Source: Ramlibacter sp. WS9
GTDB lineage: Bacteria > Pseudomonadota > Gammaproteobacteria > Burkholderiales > Burkholderiaceae_C
DNA: 64,000 nucleotides
Assembly: GCF_003797765.1 (NCBI RefSeq)
Contig: NZ_RKMB01000004.1
Location: forward strand, 62,001 to 126,000
Direction of reading: 5' to 3'
The notes beneath the pieces are model-generated. The model was not told the DNA's origin. It ran no database searches and saw only the letters and a list, made by a program, of their open reading frames with translations. Shown one piece after another: positions 1 to 8,580 of this stretch. Each line of letters opens with the position of its first letter. Position 1 is the stretch's first letter. Both the position numbers and the translations under genes were made by a program.

Positions 1-387
1 GCCGATGGCTCCGCGCTCGCGCAGTTTCCGGACGACCGGCAGCAGCCAGGGTTGCTCCAGGTGGACGAAGTCGACTTTTCCGCTGTACCGCTCCAGGCCG
101 GCAAGCGCGCGGGCATCGGCAGCGGCGACGTCGCCAGCGACCAGGTCCTCGACCCAGGCGCTTGGCTTACCCTGCCAGCTGCGCAATGCCGTGACCGGCA
201 GCGCGACGTCCGCCGGCCCCATCGCGGACCGGGTATAGAAATCGTGGGCCGGAAAGAAACTGGCTTGTGCCACATGGAATCCGCGCGCCCGGTACGCCGC
301 CACGATGCTCGAGAGCCGGACTTGCCCGCCGTGGCGAGGGTTGACAGCCGGATAGGAACCCAGCACGAGGATGCGCGGCGCGCTCAT
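1..387 (-). CDS. Glycosyltransferase, N-terminal part (runs off window)
   Basis: This is the first 129 codons of a minus-strand gene whose 3' end lies outside the window. The protein opens MSAPRILVLGSYP, then NPRHGGQVR. That is the beta-strand and glycine-rich loop typical of the N-terminal Rossmann half of GT-B (GT4-like) glycosyltransferases. Its ATG overlaps the TGA of the upstream methyltransferase gene as ATGA, so it belongs to the same polysaccharide operon. The acceptor and sugar cannot be told from this fragment. The family call is inferred from the N-terminal motif and context only. Confidence 0.6.
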   Translation of the reverse strand, partial: MSAPRILVLGSYPAVNPRHGGQVRLSSIVAAYRARGFHVAQASFFPAHDFYTRSAMGPADVALPVTALRSWQGKPSAWVEDLVAGDVAAADARALAGLERYSGKVDFVHLEQPWLLPVVRKLRERGAIG

Positions 388-1415
388 GCGGCCTCCGCGC
401 CCACCGGCTTGCGCGCCACCACGGCGCAGTCGCGGCCCTGGGTCATCAGCGCGCGCAGTGTCGGGTCGGCGATGTCCTGGCCGTCCGCAGGCGGGTTCAG
501 GCGCAGCAGCGCCTCCAATTCGAGGCCGGAGTCGCGCACCGCCACTTCGAGGAGGGCGGGGGGAAGCGGCCGCATATGGGTCGGATCGAGCCAGAACGTC
601 TGCGTTGCCACAATCAGGTTTTCCGGGTTGGGGGTTTCCATGATCAACCGGCCACCGGGCACCAGCACCCGCCGCGCTTCTTGCACCAGCCGCAGCAGCA
701 CGCCGAAAGGCAGGTGTTCGATGACATGGAATAACGTCACGGCCGCGAGGCTGGCTTCCGGCTGCGCCTGCAACCACCCGAGCGCATCCGCATGTTGCAC
801 GGCGAGGCCCCGCGCGCGCATGCCCTCCACGTTCGGCGCGTTGAGGTCCACGCCGATCGCGTCCACGCCCCATTCGCCCAACAGCTCCAGCCATTCGCCC
901 CGGCCGCAACCCAGGTCGGCCACGCGTCCCTTGGGGAGGTCCTGGATCCAGCGCTGGTAAGCGCCAAGGCGTTCGCGCAGGTCTTCGGTGGATCCGCGGA
1001 AGTGGTGTTCGAGGGTGGGATAGAACCCCTCTTCCGCTGCGGCGGCCCCGGACGGCACGGCCGTGCCCGGTTCGTCCGCCGGCCGCCGTAGCCGGTCGAG
1101 CGCAGCGCCGAGGGCGCTGACCTGGTTGCGTGCCCACTCGGCTTCACGCCGGGCAACGCCCGCTCCCTCCGACATGGAGAGGGCCATCGCGGCGATCTGC
1201 TGGTACAGCTCGGCGACCTGCACGCCGGCTGCGGCCTGGTGCGTCTGAAGCTCGGCATGTACGCCGCGCAGGTAGTCCTCCAGTTCGTCGCTCTTGGCGT
1301 GGGCCGAATCCTGCCGCGCTTCGATGACGGCCAAACGCGCGTCAATCACACCGAACCGCTCAGGCCCGCCGCGCAGGAAACGCAGCGTTTCGGCGAGTTT
1401 GCGCAGGATCGCCAT
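384..1415 (-). CDS. Coiled-coil class I SAM methyltransferase, candidate polysaccharide chain terminator
   Basis: The 343-residue protein starts MAILRKLAETLRFL. The ATG shares one base with the stop of wzt (TGATG), which decides the start. Residues about 20-130 are charged and heptad-like (coiled coil). The C-terminal half is a class I methyltransferase with motif I VADLGCGRGEW, a second acidic strand VDLNAPN and the FHVIEHL loop. In E. coli O8/O9a systems the terminator WbdD also joins a coiled coil to a modifying domain, and the exporter ATPase recognises the cap. The neighbouring wzt here carries such a C-terminal domain, so terminal methylation of the glycan is a reasonable inference. It could instead methylate an internal sugar. 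Confidence 0.75.
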   Translation of the reverse strand: MAILRKLAETLRFLRGGPERFGVIDARLAVIEARQDSAHAKSDELEDYLRGVHAELQTHQAAAGVQVAELYQQIAAMALSMSEGAGVARREAEWARNQVSALGAALDRLRRPADEPGTAVPSGAAAAEEGFYPTLEHHFRGSTEDLRERLGAYQRWIQDLPKGRVADLGCGRGEWLELLGEWGVDAIGVDLNAPNVEGMRARGLAVQHADALGWLQAQPEASLAAVTLFHVIEHLPFGVLLRLVQEARRVLVPGGRLIMETPNPENLIVATQTFWLDPTHMRPLPPALLEVAVRDSGLELEALLRLNPPADGQDIADPTLRALMTQGRDCAVVARKPVGAEAA

Positions 1416-2647
1416 CACAGGCCACCACCCACGGGCGTTGTGACCGAAGCCGTCGCGCCGAGCGAGCAAGGCCCGATGGAGATCGGGCCGTTTGCGGGCA
1501 GGACCTGGAATGTGAGGCAACGGTCCCACCAGTCGTAGTTGCCGGCCGGGTGTTCGGCCCCGGCGTGGGCCGCCACCGTCAGGCTGTAGTAGCCGCACCC
1601 GAGATGGAAGCCGTGCAAGTCCCACGTGAGTTCGAACGTGCCCGGCTTGTGCGGCAGGGCGACGCCATGGTGGTGGGTGTTGGTACCGAACACGTCATTG
1701 CCGAGACGGTCGCGCACCAGGATGCCGAGCGTGAGATCCGCGACCGGCTGCTTGACCTTCAGGCGCAGCACGAGCTGCGCGGGTACTTCGCTCACGAGGA
1801 CCTGGCGCGGCTGGTTTTCCTGCCGCAGTTCGACGGATTCGATATGCACCTCGCCCGTCCCAGCCCGGCGCCCCTCGCCCTGCTCCGACACGGGCAACGC
1901 TTCATAGTCGCGGCTCATGTCGGGCGCCAGCAGCATGTTGTAGGTTTCCAGCACCATGGAAGGCGGCCCGTCCTCCAGCACGCGGCCGTCGTGCAGCAGG
2001 ATGGCACGCGAGCACAGACTGCGGATCGACGTCGGGTCGTGCGACACCAGCACCACCGCGGCGCCGCCCTCGCGCATCACGCGGATGCGTTCGAAGCATT
2101 TGTGCTGGAAGTAAGCGTCGCCGACGGCGAGCGCTTCGTCGACAACCAGGATGTCCGGCTGCACCGCCGTCGCCGCACTGAACGCTACGCGCATCTGCAT
2201 GCCGGTCGAGTAGGTGTGGACGGGCTGGTCGAAGTACGCGCCGATCTCCGCGAACTCTTCGATCGCGGGCAGCAGTTCGCGCACCTGGTGCTCCGGCAGG
2301 CCCTGCAGCAATGCCATCTGGCGTGCATTTTCGCGGCCGGTGAAGTCGGGGTGGAAGCCGACGCCCAGTTCCAGGATCGCCGATACCAGGCCTCGGCGTT
2401 CAATCGCTCCGGCCGAGGGCAGTTGCACACCGGTCAGCAGCTTGAGCAGCGTGCTCTTGCCCGCGCCATTGCGGCCGACCAGGCCGACTGCCTCGCCGGG
2501 TGCCACGTCGAAGGTGAGGTCGCGCAAAACCCAATGCGGAACGTGCGTGTGGGTGCCGGTGATCACTTCGCGCAATTGCGCCCAGCGGCTGGGGTAGCGC
2601 CGGAAACACTTGCCCACGCCGCGGGCCGAGAGAATGGGTGGAATCAT
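1415..2647 (-). CDS. wzt: ABC transporter ATP-binding protein with C-terminal glycan-binding domain
   Basis: This 410-residue ATPase energises export of an undecaprenyl-linked polysaccharide across the inner membrane. Walker A GRNGAGKST is at residues 58-66, the signature-like stretch is YSTGMQMR, and Walker B is ILVVDEALAVGD. About 240 residues form the nucleotide-binding domain. The remaining ~150 residues are a beta-rich extension with YYSLTVAAH near the end, as in Wzt proteins that read the non-reducing end of the chain. Simple exporters such as KpsT lack this extension. It lies 7 bp downstream of wzm, with the putative capping methyltransferase immediately after it. Confidence 0.9.
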   Translation of the reverse strand: MIPPILSARGVGKCFRRYPSRWAQLREVITGTHTHVPHWVLRDLTFDVAPGEAVGLVGRNGAGKSTLLKLLTGVQLPSAGAIERRGLVSAILELGVGFHPDFTGRENARQMALLQGLPEHQVRELLPAIEEFAEIGAYFDQPVHTYSTGMQMRVAFSAATAVQPDILVVDEALAVGDAYFQHKCFERIRVMREGGAAVVLVSHDPTSIRSLCSRAILLHDGRVLEDGPPSMVLETYNMLLAPDMSRDYEALPVSEQGEGRRAGTGEVHIESVELRQENQPRQVLVSEVPAQLVLRLKVKQPVADLTLGILVRDRLGNDVFGTNTHHHGVALPHKPGTFELTWDLHGFHLGCGYYSLTVAAHAGAEHPAGNYDWWDRCLTFQVLPANGPISIGPCSLGATASVTTPVGGGL

Positions 2648-2654
2648 GAGGCGT

Positions 2655-3470
2655 TCAGATCTCGTCGCGGATCAGGTCGCGATTGCGCTGCATGAGGCGC
2701 AGCGAGCACAGGAGCGCCACCACCGCTACGGCCGCGACGATGGAGACCCCGCCCCACGCCACGCCTTCGCCAGGACGGATCACGATGTTCTGGTAGCCCT
2801 GGACCAGCGGCATCATGAAGTTCCACTGCAGCAGGTTCTGTCCCCAGTCGGGGAGCGCGGACAGCGGATAAACGATCGCGCTCATCCAAAACCACACCTG
2901 CAGCACGAGCGGCACGGCCAGGCCCACGTCGCGAAAGAACACCTGCAGCACAGCCAGTCCCAGGCCAAGTCCCACGGCGAGGAGGCCTTGCGCCAGCAGC
3001 AGGGGGATGTAGAAAAGCGCGGGCCAGCCGGGCCAGAGGCCGATCGCGAGCAGCAGGCCGGCGAAAAGGCCCATCTGCACCACCATGCCGAACCCCGTCA
3101 CCAGCACGTCGACGGCCAGCAGCGCGTACCACGGCACGATCGTCTTCTTGAGGAGGGTCGCGTGATTGGTGAAGAGGCCCACCACACGGGCAAGAAGATC
3201 GGAGAACCATTGCCACGTGAGCAATCCCGCACACAGGAAGATCGCGTACGTGTACGGGCCGAGATCGGGCAGGCCCGCGCCCCGCATGAGGCGGCTGAAG
3301 ACGAGTGCGTAGATTCCGATCAGGACGGCGGGCGGTGCCACCAGCCACGCCCAGCCAAACAGCGACCGGGCATAGCGCGAGCGGATTTCACGCATCGCCG
3401 AAGCGAAGATGAAACCGCGCCAAGTCCAGACCTGAGCGCCGCCACGAAGGAGGAGGGAATGCGAAATCAT
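2655..3470 (-). CDS. wzm: ABC-2 type polysaccharide export permease
   Basis: The 271-residue integral membrane protein starts MISHSLLL. It has a cytosolic amphipathic stretch (WTWRGFIFASAMREIRSRY) followed by about six hydrophobic segments, which is the ABC-2 permease plan. It pairs with Wzt to move lipid-linked glycan to the periplasm. The reading frame stays open far upstream, but the first 5' ATG consistent with family length is at 3470. Its 5' end faces the CHASE2 cyclase gene across about 100 bp, and a TTATACT hexamer on the minus strand near 3503-3509 could be its -10 element. Confidence 0.88.
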   Translation of the reverse strand: MISHSLLLRGGAQVWTWRGFIFASAMREIRSRYARSLFGWAWLVAPPAVLIGIYALVFSRLMRGAGLPDLGPYTYAIFLCAGLLTWQWFSDLLARVVGLFTNHATLLKKTIVPWYALLAVDVLVTGFGMVVQMGLFAGLLLAIGLWPGWPALFYIPLLLAQGLLAVGLGLGLAVLQVFFRDVGLAVPLVLQVWFWMSAIVYPLSALPDWGQNLLQWNFMMPLVQGYQNIVIRPGEGVAWGGVSIVAAVAVVALLCSLRLMQRNRDLIRDEI

Positions 3471-3572
3471 GCGGGAGGGCGCCGGAAGGCGAATGGCGAC
3501 GCAGTATAACCGTAGCCCTTCGCGCTTTTCCCTCTGGGAGCGGCCCGAAACTGCGCTTAGGATGCGCACATC

Positions 3573-5438
3573 TTGCAAAAACTCCAGCCTTCCGTGCCGA
3601 CGCCCGCAGGGCGCGGCGCTGTACGCCGCGCCCTGCTTTCCGGCCTCGCGGCCGTGCTGGTCGCCGCCTGCGCATGGATGTTGCCGGGATTGCGCCTGCT
3701 GGAGGAGCGCAGCCGGGATGCGCTGACCCCGCTCGCGGCATCTGGCGAGCTGGTGGCGGACGTCGTCGTGATCGACATCGGCGAGGAGTCGCTCAAGAGC
3801 CTGGGCATGTGGCCCTGGAGCCGGGCGCGCCTTGCCGACCTGGTCGAAGAACTCGTCGGCCCGCTGGGCGTTCGCGGCGTGGCGCTGGACATGGTCCTGC
3901 CCGAAGCCGCCGATGCGGCGGGCGACGCGCGCCTTGCCTCGCTGGCGAAGCATGCGCCGCTGACCCTGGCGCACGTGCTCGACTTCGCGGACCGCCCGGC
4001 GGCGATCACCATCGGCGTGCCCGCAGGCGGCAGTCCTGCAGCGATGGCGCCGCGAGCGGTTGCGCAGGCCAGTGGCTATGTCGCCAATCACGCAGGACTG
4101 CGCGAGGCTCGCTGTGTCGGCCACATCGGCGTGCAGCCCGACGCAGATGGTGTGTTGCGGCGCTTGCACGTGCAAGCCGTCGCGGGCCAGCGGCTGTATT
4201 CGACGCTGTCGCTCGCGCTGCTGTCGTGCACCGATCCCGAAGCGGCCCGCCGCGCACTGGCGGGCCTTGGCGCCCTGGACAGCGGCGGCACATGGCGCCT
4301 GCCGTTCCGGCGGCCGGTGGCGTCGTTCGAATCCCTGCCCGCACAGGCCGTGCTGAAGGATGGTGTCGATGCGAAGCAACTGCGCGGCAAGTTCGTGCTG
4401 ATCGGTTCCTCGGCCGTTGGCCTGAGCGACTACGTTGCCACGCCGCTCCAACCCGTGACGGCGGGCGTGCTGGTTCACGCGCAGATGATGGCCGAACTGC
4501 TGGAGGCCGCACGCCACCCCGCCACGGGCTGGCGCGCGCATTCCCGGTCACTTTCGCTCGCCGCTCTCGTGGCCGGCGCCTTGCTGCTTGGCGTGGGCCT
4601 GCACCTTGGCATCCGCGCCGGGCTGACGGCCCTGCTGTTGCTGGTCGCGAGCTGGCTGGCGCTGTGCGCGGCCGGGTTCGGCCGCGGCTGGAACCCAGCG
4701 GTGCTGCCGCCCATCGCCGGCCTCGTCGCGTTCGCGGTCACGTGGATCAGCCTGGACTTCGCCGAAGCGCGGCGGGCTTCGCGGCGCATCATGAACACGC
4801 TGTCGCACTACGTCGCCGAACCGGTGCTGAAACTGCTGGTCAAGCAGGGGCTCGAGCGGACGCTTGCGGCATCGCGCAAGGAGATCACGGTGTTGGTCGC
4901 GGACATGGCGGGCTACACGCGGATGACGGCCGAGTCTTCGCTCGAGGACAGCGCGAAGCTCACCACCGAATTCCTCGAGGCCATCACCGGCCCGGTGCTG
5001 CGCAGCGGCGCCACGCTCGATCGCTACACGGGGGACGGGCTGATTGCGTTCTGGGGCGCGCCGCTCTCGAGGCCGGACCACTCGGCCAGCGCGTTCCAGG
5101 CCGCAACCGAAATGCTGGACGCCGTGAAGCTGCTCAATGCGGTACGCGTGGCGCGCGGCGACCCGCCGCTTGCGATGCGTGTCGGCATCGAAAGCGGAGA
5201 GGCGCTGGTCGGCGACCTGGGCAGCTCGTCGCGCAGCGTCTACACGGCGGTGGGTACCTGCATCAATCTGGCGTCGCGCCTGCAGGAAATCGCCCGCGAC
5301 ATCGGCGAAACGGTCGTGGTCGGCCCGCAGGCGCGCGCAGGCATCGCCACGCCTATGCGCGCACTCGGCGCCATGAGCGTGCGGGGCCTCGGCGAGCCGA
5401 TCGAGCTCTACGGCTTGGCACCCGAGTCCGGAAGCTGA
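3573..5438 (+). CDS. CHASE2-domain class III adenylate/guanylate cyclase
   Basis: This 621-residue membrane protein begins with a TTG codon; a GTG seven codons later is an alternative start. An N-terminal transmembrane helix is followed by a CHASE2 sensor (about residues 30-300, with VVVIDIGEESL and FVLIGSSAVGL). Two or three membrane helices come next (about 320-400), then the cyclase domain. The two metal aspartates are visible in VADMAGYTRM (about D443) and YTGDGLIAFWG (about D488), and the transition-state Asn/Arg lie in TAVGTCINLASR. The usual substrate lysine before GDG is an arginine-type position (LDRYTGDG). It likely makes cAMP in response to a periplasmic cue. Its 3' end overlaps the convergent glycosyltransferase gene by 31 bp. 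Confidence 0.9.
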   Translation: MQKLQPSVPTPAGRGAVRRALLSGLAAVLVAACAWMLPGLRLLEERSRDALTPLAASGELVADVVVIDIGEESLKSLGMWPWSRARLADLVEELVGPLGVRGVALDMVLPEAADAAGDARLASLAKHAPLTLAHVLDFADRPAAITIGVPAGGSPAAMAPRAVAQASGYVANHAGLREARCVGHIGVQPDADGVLRRLHVQAVAGQRLYSTLSLALLSCTDPEAARRALAGLGALDSGGTWRLPFRRPVASFESLPAQAVLKDGVDAKQLRGKFVLIGSSAVGLSDYVATPLQPVTAGVLVHAQMMAELLEAARHPATGWRAHSRSLSLAALVAGALLLGVGLHLGIRAGLTALLLLVASWLALCAAGFGRGWNPAVLPPIAGLVAFAVTWISLDFAEARRASRRIMNTLSHYVAEPVLKLLVKQGLERTLAASRKEITVLVADMAGYTRMTAESSLEDSAKLTTEFLEAITGPVLRSGATLDRYTGDGLIAFWGAPLSRPDHSASAFQAATEMLDAVKLLNAVRVARGDPPLAMRVGIESGEALVGDLGSSSRSVYTAVGTCINLASRLQEIARDIGETVVVGPQARAGIATPMRALGAMSVRGLGEPIELYGLAPESGS

Positions 5439-8299
5439 GGCGGGGGCACGCGCAAGGCGGCCTGTCCACCGCCCGCCTGCATGAAGGCCGCCAGCTCCTT
5501 TGCGCTTTGCGACCAACTGAGCCACGACAAGCCCTGGGGCGCAGGGTGCCGCCCCGCAGCGTGCAAAGCGAACCAGCGTTCCAGTGCTGCGGCGAGCGCA
5601 GGCGCATCTTCGCCGCTGAAATAAAACGCATGCTCTCCCGCCACCTCGCGAAAAACCGGGATGTCACGCGCGATAAGGGGCAGCCCCTGCTGTGCCGCTT
5701 CGATCATCGGCAGCCCGAAGCCCTCGCCCCTCGAAGCCGCCAGCAACGCGCTACAGCGCGCATACAGCTGCAGCAGCAGCGCATCGGGCGCGTGGCCGAA
5801 CCAGAACAGGCGGCGCCCGAACTCCGGGCTGCCCCGGATGCCCCGGACCACTTCGTCCACCATCCAGCCCGCCTTGCCGACGATCACCAGGTTGAAGTCG
5901 ACGCCCCGCGCCCACAGCAGTTGCGCCGCGGCAAGTGCCTGGGCGTGGCCCTTGCGCGGCTCGATGGTGCCGACCATCAGGAGGCTGGGGCGTCGTTCGA
6001 TGCGGGGCAAGGCACGCCGGGCCGCGAACGTCAGCCGGTCAGATTTCGGGGGCGCTGCAAGGTCCGCTCCGAGGTGGAAGTGGCCGATCCGCAGCGGCGT
6101 GCGGCGGTCCGATGGTTGAGAGGCAATCCACTCGGAAAGCTCGTCGGCCACCGAGGACGAGATGCAGGCGATGCCTTCGGAAACGCTGGTGATCGTGCGC
6201 AGCCAGTTGCGAAAGTACCTTTCCGTCCCTTCGGGAAACATGGAGGGCATCAACACCGGCAGCACGTCGTACACGGTGAAGAAGATGCGCACGCCGCGGT
6301 CCCGCAGTTCGTGCAGCACCGGCTCGTTTTCGTTGGTGAGGGACGCGGCGAGGTCCAGGCCCAGGAATACGTCACCGCGCGCCGGCTGCACCACGCTGTC
6401 CTCGAACCGCACATGGGGCACACCCACGAGATTCGCCGCGAAGCGCCGCGCATAACGGTACGGCTGTGCGCGGCCCGGGCTGAAAACCGGCTCGACCCGA
6501 AAACCCTCGGGTGGCTGCTTCAACCATTCCATCAGCACATGGCGCACCACGCGCTGAACGCCGGTACCCAGGTCGACCTTCACCATCGCGGACACGTCCA
6601 CCAGCAACTGGCGGGGCGCAAGCGGCGGCCGGTTGGCCGCGATGGCGGCAGCCGCAAGGCGCAAGTCGGCACCGGACGGCTCTGCGGCAATTGCGCCTAG
6701 CGTCTTCAGCAGGGTCCGGTATTGCGCGGCGGTGCCTTGCGTGGCCGCCTGCTCCACGCAGGCATGGTAACCCCGTGCTATCGCGGAGGCGCTGTGATGA
6801 ATGCGCACATGGTCCGCAGCGTGCGTGGACAGCCGACGGCGCAATGCGGGGTCTTCACGGAGAAGCTGCAGGGCCTGCGCAAGTTCTGCAATGGAAAACC
6901 GGTCCGGTACCTTGAGCACGCAGGCATCGTCGATGTCGGCTGTCGACCCGTGGGCGTTGACGATCGCCGGCGCCCCATTCGCCATGCAGTCGAGCACGGC
7001 GGCCGAGGTCTCCCCGCGCGACTGCCCACGCAACTGCACGGCCACGTCGCACGCGGCCAGGTAGTCGGCGTAGCCCGATTCGGAAACGAAGCCACTGACC
7101 GCGATTCGCTCATGGGGATGGGCGCGCAGCTTGCTTGAGAAGGCAAAGCCGTAGGCATTGGGCACGTTTTCGCCGACGAATACCAGCCGGCAGCGCGGAT
7201 CCGCGGCGAGCGGGGAAGCGAGAAAGGCATCGACGAGTTCGTCGTTGCGCTTGGTCGGGCCAAGCAATCCGAAGCTGCAAACGAGGAAGTCTTCCGGCGC
7301 TAATCCCAGCCGGGCCCGCGCCGCGTCGCGCCCCGGGGCAGCACCGGCCTCGCGCAGCAGCGGCACGACCGTGCAGCGGCTCGCCAGATCGGCGCCCCAC
7401 CATTGCCGCACAAGTACACGGGCATGCGGCGAATGCACGATGACGGCGGAAGCGCTGGCAAGCACTCCGTAGCTGGCCGGGAAGGTCCATGCCGCGTCAC
7501 TGCCCGCGGCCCCCAGGTGTTGGAGCGCGCCCCAGCCGTGCGACTCGTACAGCGCGCGAGGGAAGGCTTGCCGCTCCTTGCCGCTCTTGTCGATGTCGTA
7601 GATGGCGTTGGACAGGAAGATGTCGTGCATCACCGCGACACCCGGGTGGCGGCGGATCATCTCGAACATGTGTGCGTGCGCGGCGGAATTTCCCACCTGG
7701 TACACGATGCGGTCGAACTCGTGCGCATGGGCTTCGAACCACTCGAGCGAGCGCACCGGGAGGCCGGCAAGGCGCGCATCCTCGACCGCCGGTTGCGGGG
7801 TGACCAGTTCGACCGAATAGGACTTCGCGAGGTGCGGCACCAGTTCGGCGGCATGAAAAGCCACGCCCGAGCGCACCGGCGGCAAGGGCGACACCAGCGC
7901 CAGCCTCGGGCGCTCGGTGCCAGGCGGCGCGGCGCGTCGAGCGACGGTTCCCGCATCGAGCGCCTCGATGCGGGAACGCATGGCGTGGATGTCCTCATCC
8001 AATGCCAAGTCCAGCACCAGGTCGGCCCCGATGCCGGCCATGAAGTGCTGGCGCAGCGGCACTTCGGCCTCACGCTGCCACACGGTATCCAGCAGGGGCA
8101 GTTCATACGCGACCAGCCGCTCCGCGGGCACAAGCCCGCGGCAGCCCGCTTGCAATGCGTCCATGCGCGGGGAATCGCCCAGGCAAAACGCGACCCAGAA
8201 TTCATGGCCGTCCGCGGCGTCGACCAGCGGGCGCATGCGTTCCAGCCGGCGCAGCGACTCGTTCGCCGGCCGGTTGCCGAGGTCCAGAACGATGCGCAT
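5408..8299 (-). CDS. Large two-domain GT4 glycosyltransferase
   Basis: The 963-residue cytosolic protein holds two GT-B glycosyltransferase modules in tandem. Module 1 spans about residues 1-530, with RPRLALVSPLPPVRSG and a donor-site region including SRGETSAAVLDCMANGAP. Module 2 spans about 560-950, with LLVDVSAM, GTGVQRVVRHV, LMVGTIEPRKGH and ASRGEGFGLPMIEA. The E-x7-E donor signature is present in both. Fusions like this (WbdA/WbpX style) build a repeating mannose or D-rhamnose chain. The gmd/rmd genes upstream supply GDP-D-rhamnose, so a D-rhamnan or D-rhamnose/mannose polymer is the best guess. The start codon overlaps the preceding small gene's stop by one base (TGATG). Confidence 0.85.
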   Translation of the reverse strand: MRIVLDLGNRPANESLRRLERMRPLVDAADGHEFWVAFCLGDSPRMDALQAGCRGLVPAERLVAYELPLLDTVWQREAEVPLRQHFMAGIGADLVLDLALDEDIHAMRSRIEALDAGTVARRAAPPGTERPRLALVSPLPPVRSGVAFHAAELVPHLAKSYSVELVTPQPAVEDARLAGLPVRSLEWFEAHAHEFDRIVYQVGNSAAHAHMFEMIRRHPGVAVMHDIFLSNAIYDIDKSGKERQAFPRALYESHGWGALQHLGAAGSDAAWTFPASYGVLASASAVIVHSPHARVLVRQWWGADLASRCTVVPLLREAGAAPGRDAARARLGLAPEDFLVCSFGLLGPTKRNDELVDAFLASPLAADPRCRLVFVGENVPNAYGFAFSSKLRAHPHERIAVSGFVSESGYADYLAACDVAVQLRGQSRGETSAAVLDCMANGAPAIVNAHGSTADIDDACVLKVPDRFSIAELAQALQLLREDPALRRRLSTHAADHVRIHHSASAIARGYHACVEQAATQGTAAQYRTLLKTLGAIAAEPSGADLRLAAAAIAANRPPLAPRQLLVDVSAMVKVDLGTGVQRVVRHVLMEWLKQPPEGFRVEPVFSPGRAQPYRYARRFAANLVGVPHVRFEDSVVQPARGDVFLGLDLAASLTNENEPVLHELRDRGVRIFFTVYDVLPVLMPSMFPEGTERYFRNWLRTITSVSEGIACISSSVADELSEWIASQPSDRRTPLRIGHFHLGADLAAPPKSDRLTFAARRALPRIERRPSLLMVGTIEPRKGHAQALAAAQLLWARGVDFNLVIVGKAGWMVDEVVRGIRGSPEFGRRLFWFGHAPDALLLQLYARCSALLAASRGEGFGLPMIEAAQQGLPLIARDIPVFREVAGEHAFYFSGEDAPALAAALERWFALHAAGRHPAPQGLSWLSWSQSAKELAAFMQAGGGQAALRVPPPQLPDSGAKP

Positions 8300-8580
8300 C
8301 AGTGTTCTGCGTCGCGCGACGCCGCCGCGCGCCAGCGCTCAAGGTCGTTCAGCACCCGACGCGCGGGCTCGCTCAGGCCTGTCAACTGCCGCGGCACCGC
8401 CACGGTTGCGATGGGCGCATCCGTGGCCGCATTCCCCTTGATCGCGCGCGTGAGCCGTAGCGCGAACATCCCGGCCGCCGGCGAGCGCTGCAGCAAGGGA
8501 AATATCCACGCACGCACCCGCTCGTTGCGCGTGATGTGGGTGAAGGCCCGCCGGAACAGCATCTTCACGCCGGCGATCAT
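8299..8580 (-). CDS. Small uncharacterised protein in the glycosyltransferase operon
   Basis: This 93-residue basic protein starts MIAGVKMLFRRAFTH. It is wedged between two glycosyltransferase genes with an ATGA overlap on one side and a TGATG overlap on the other, which argues strongly that it is translated. No signal peptide, cysteine pair or known fold is recognised. The N-terminal 30 residues look like a membrane-associating amphipathic segment (KMLFRRAFTHITRNERVRAWIFPLL). A role in anchoring or pairing the flanking glycosyltransferases at the membrane is speculation from position only. Confidence 0.6.
   Translation of the reverse strand: MIAGVKMLFRRAFTHITRNERVRAWIFPLLQRSPAAGMFALRLTRAIKGNAATDAPIATVAVPRQLTGLSEPARRVLNDLERWRAAASRDAEH

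Noticed and set aside
3674..6700. A 1008-codon plus-strand frame spanning the cyclase and the antisense of a glycosyltransferase
   Set aside because: It crosses two real genes in another frame and has an Arg/Gly/Ala-biased composition with no domain; it is a shadow frame.
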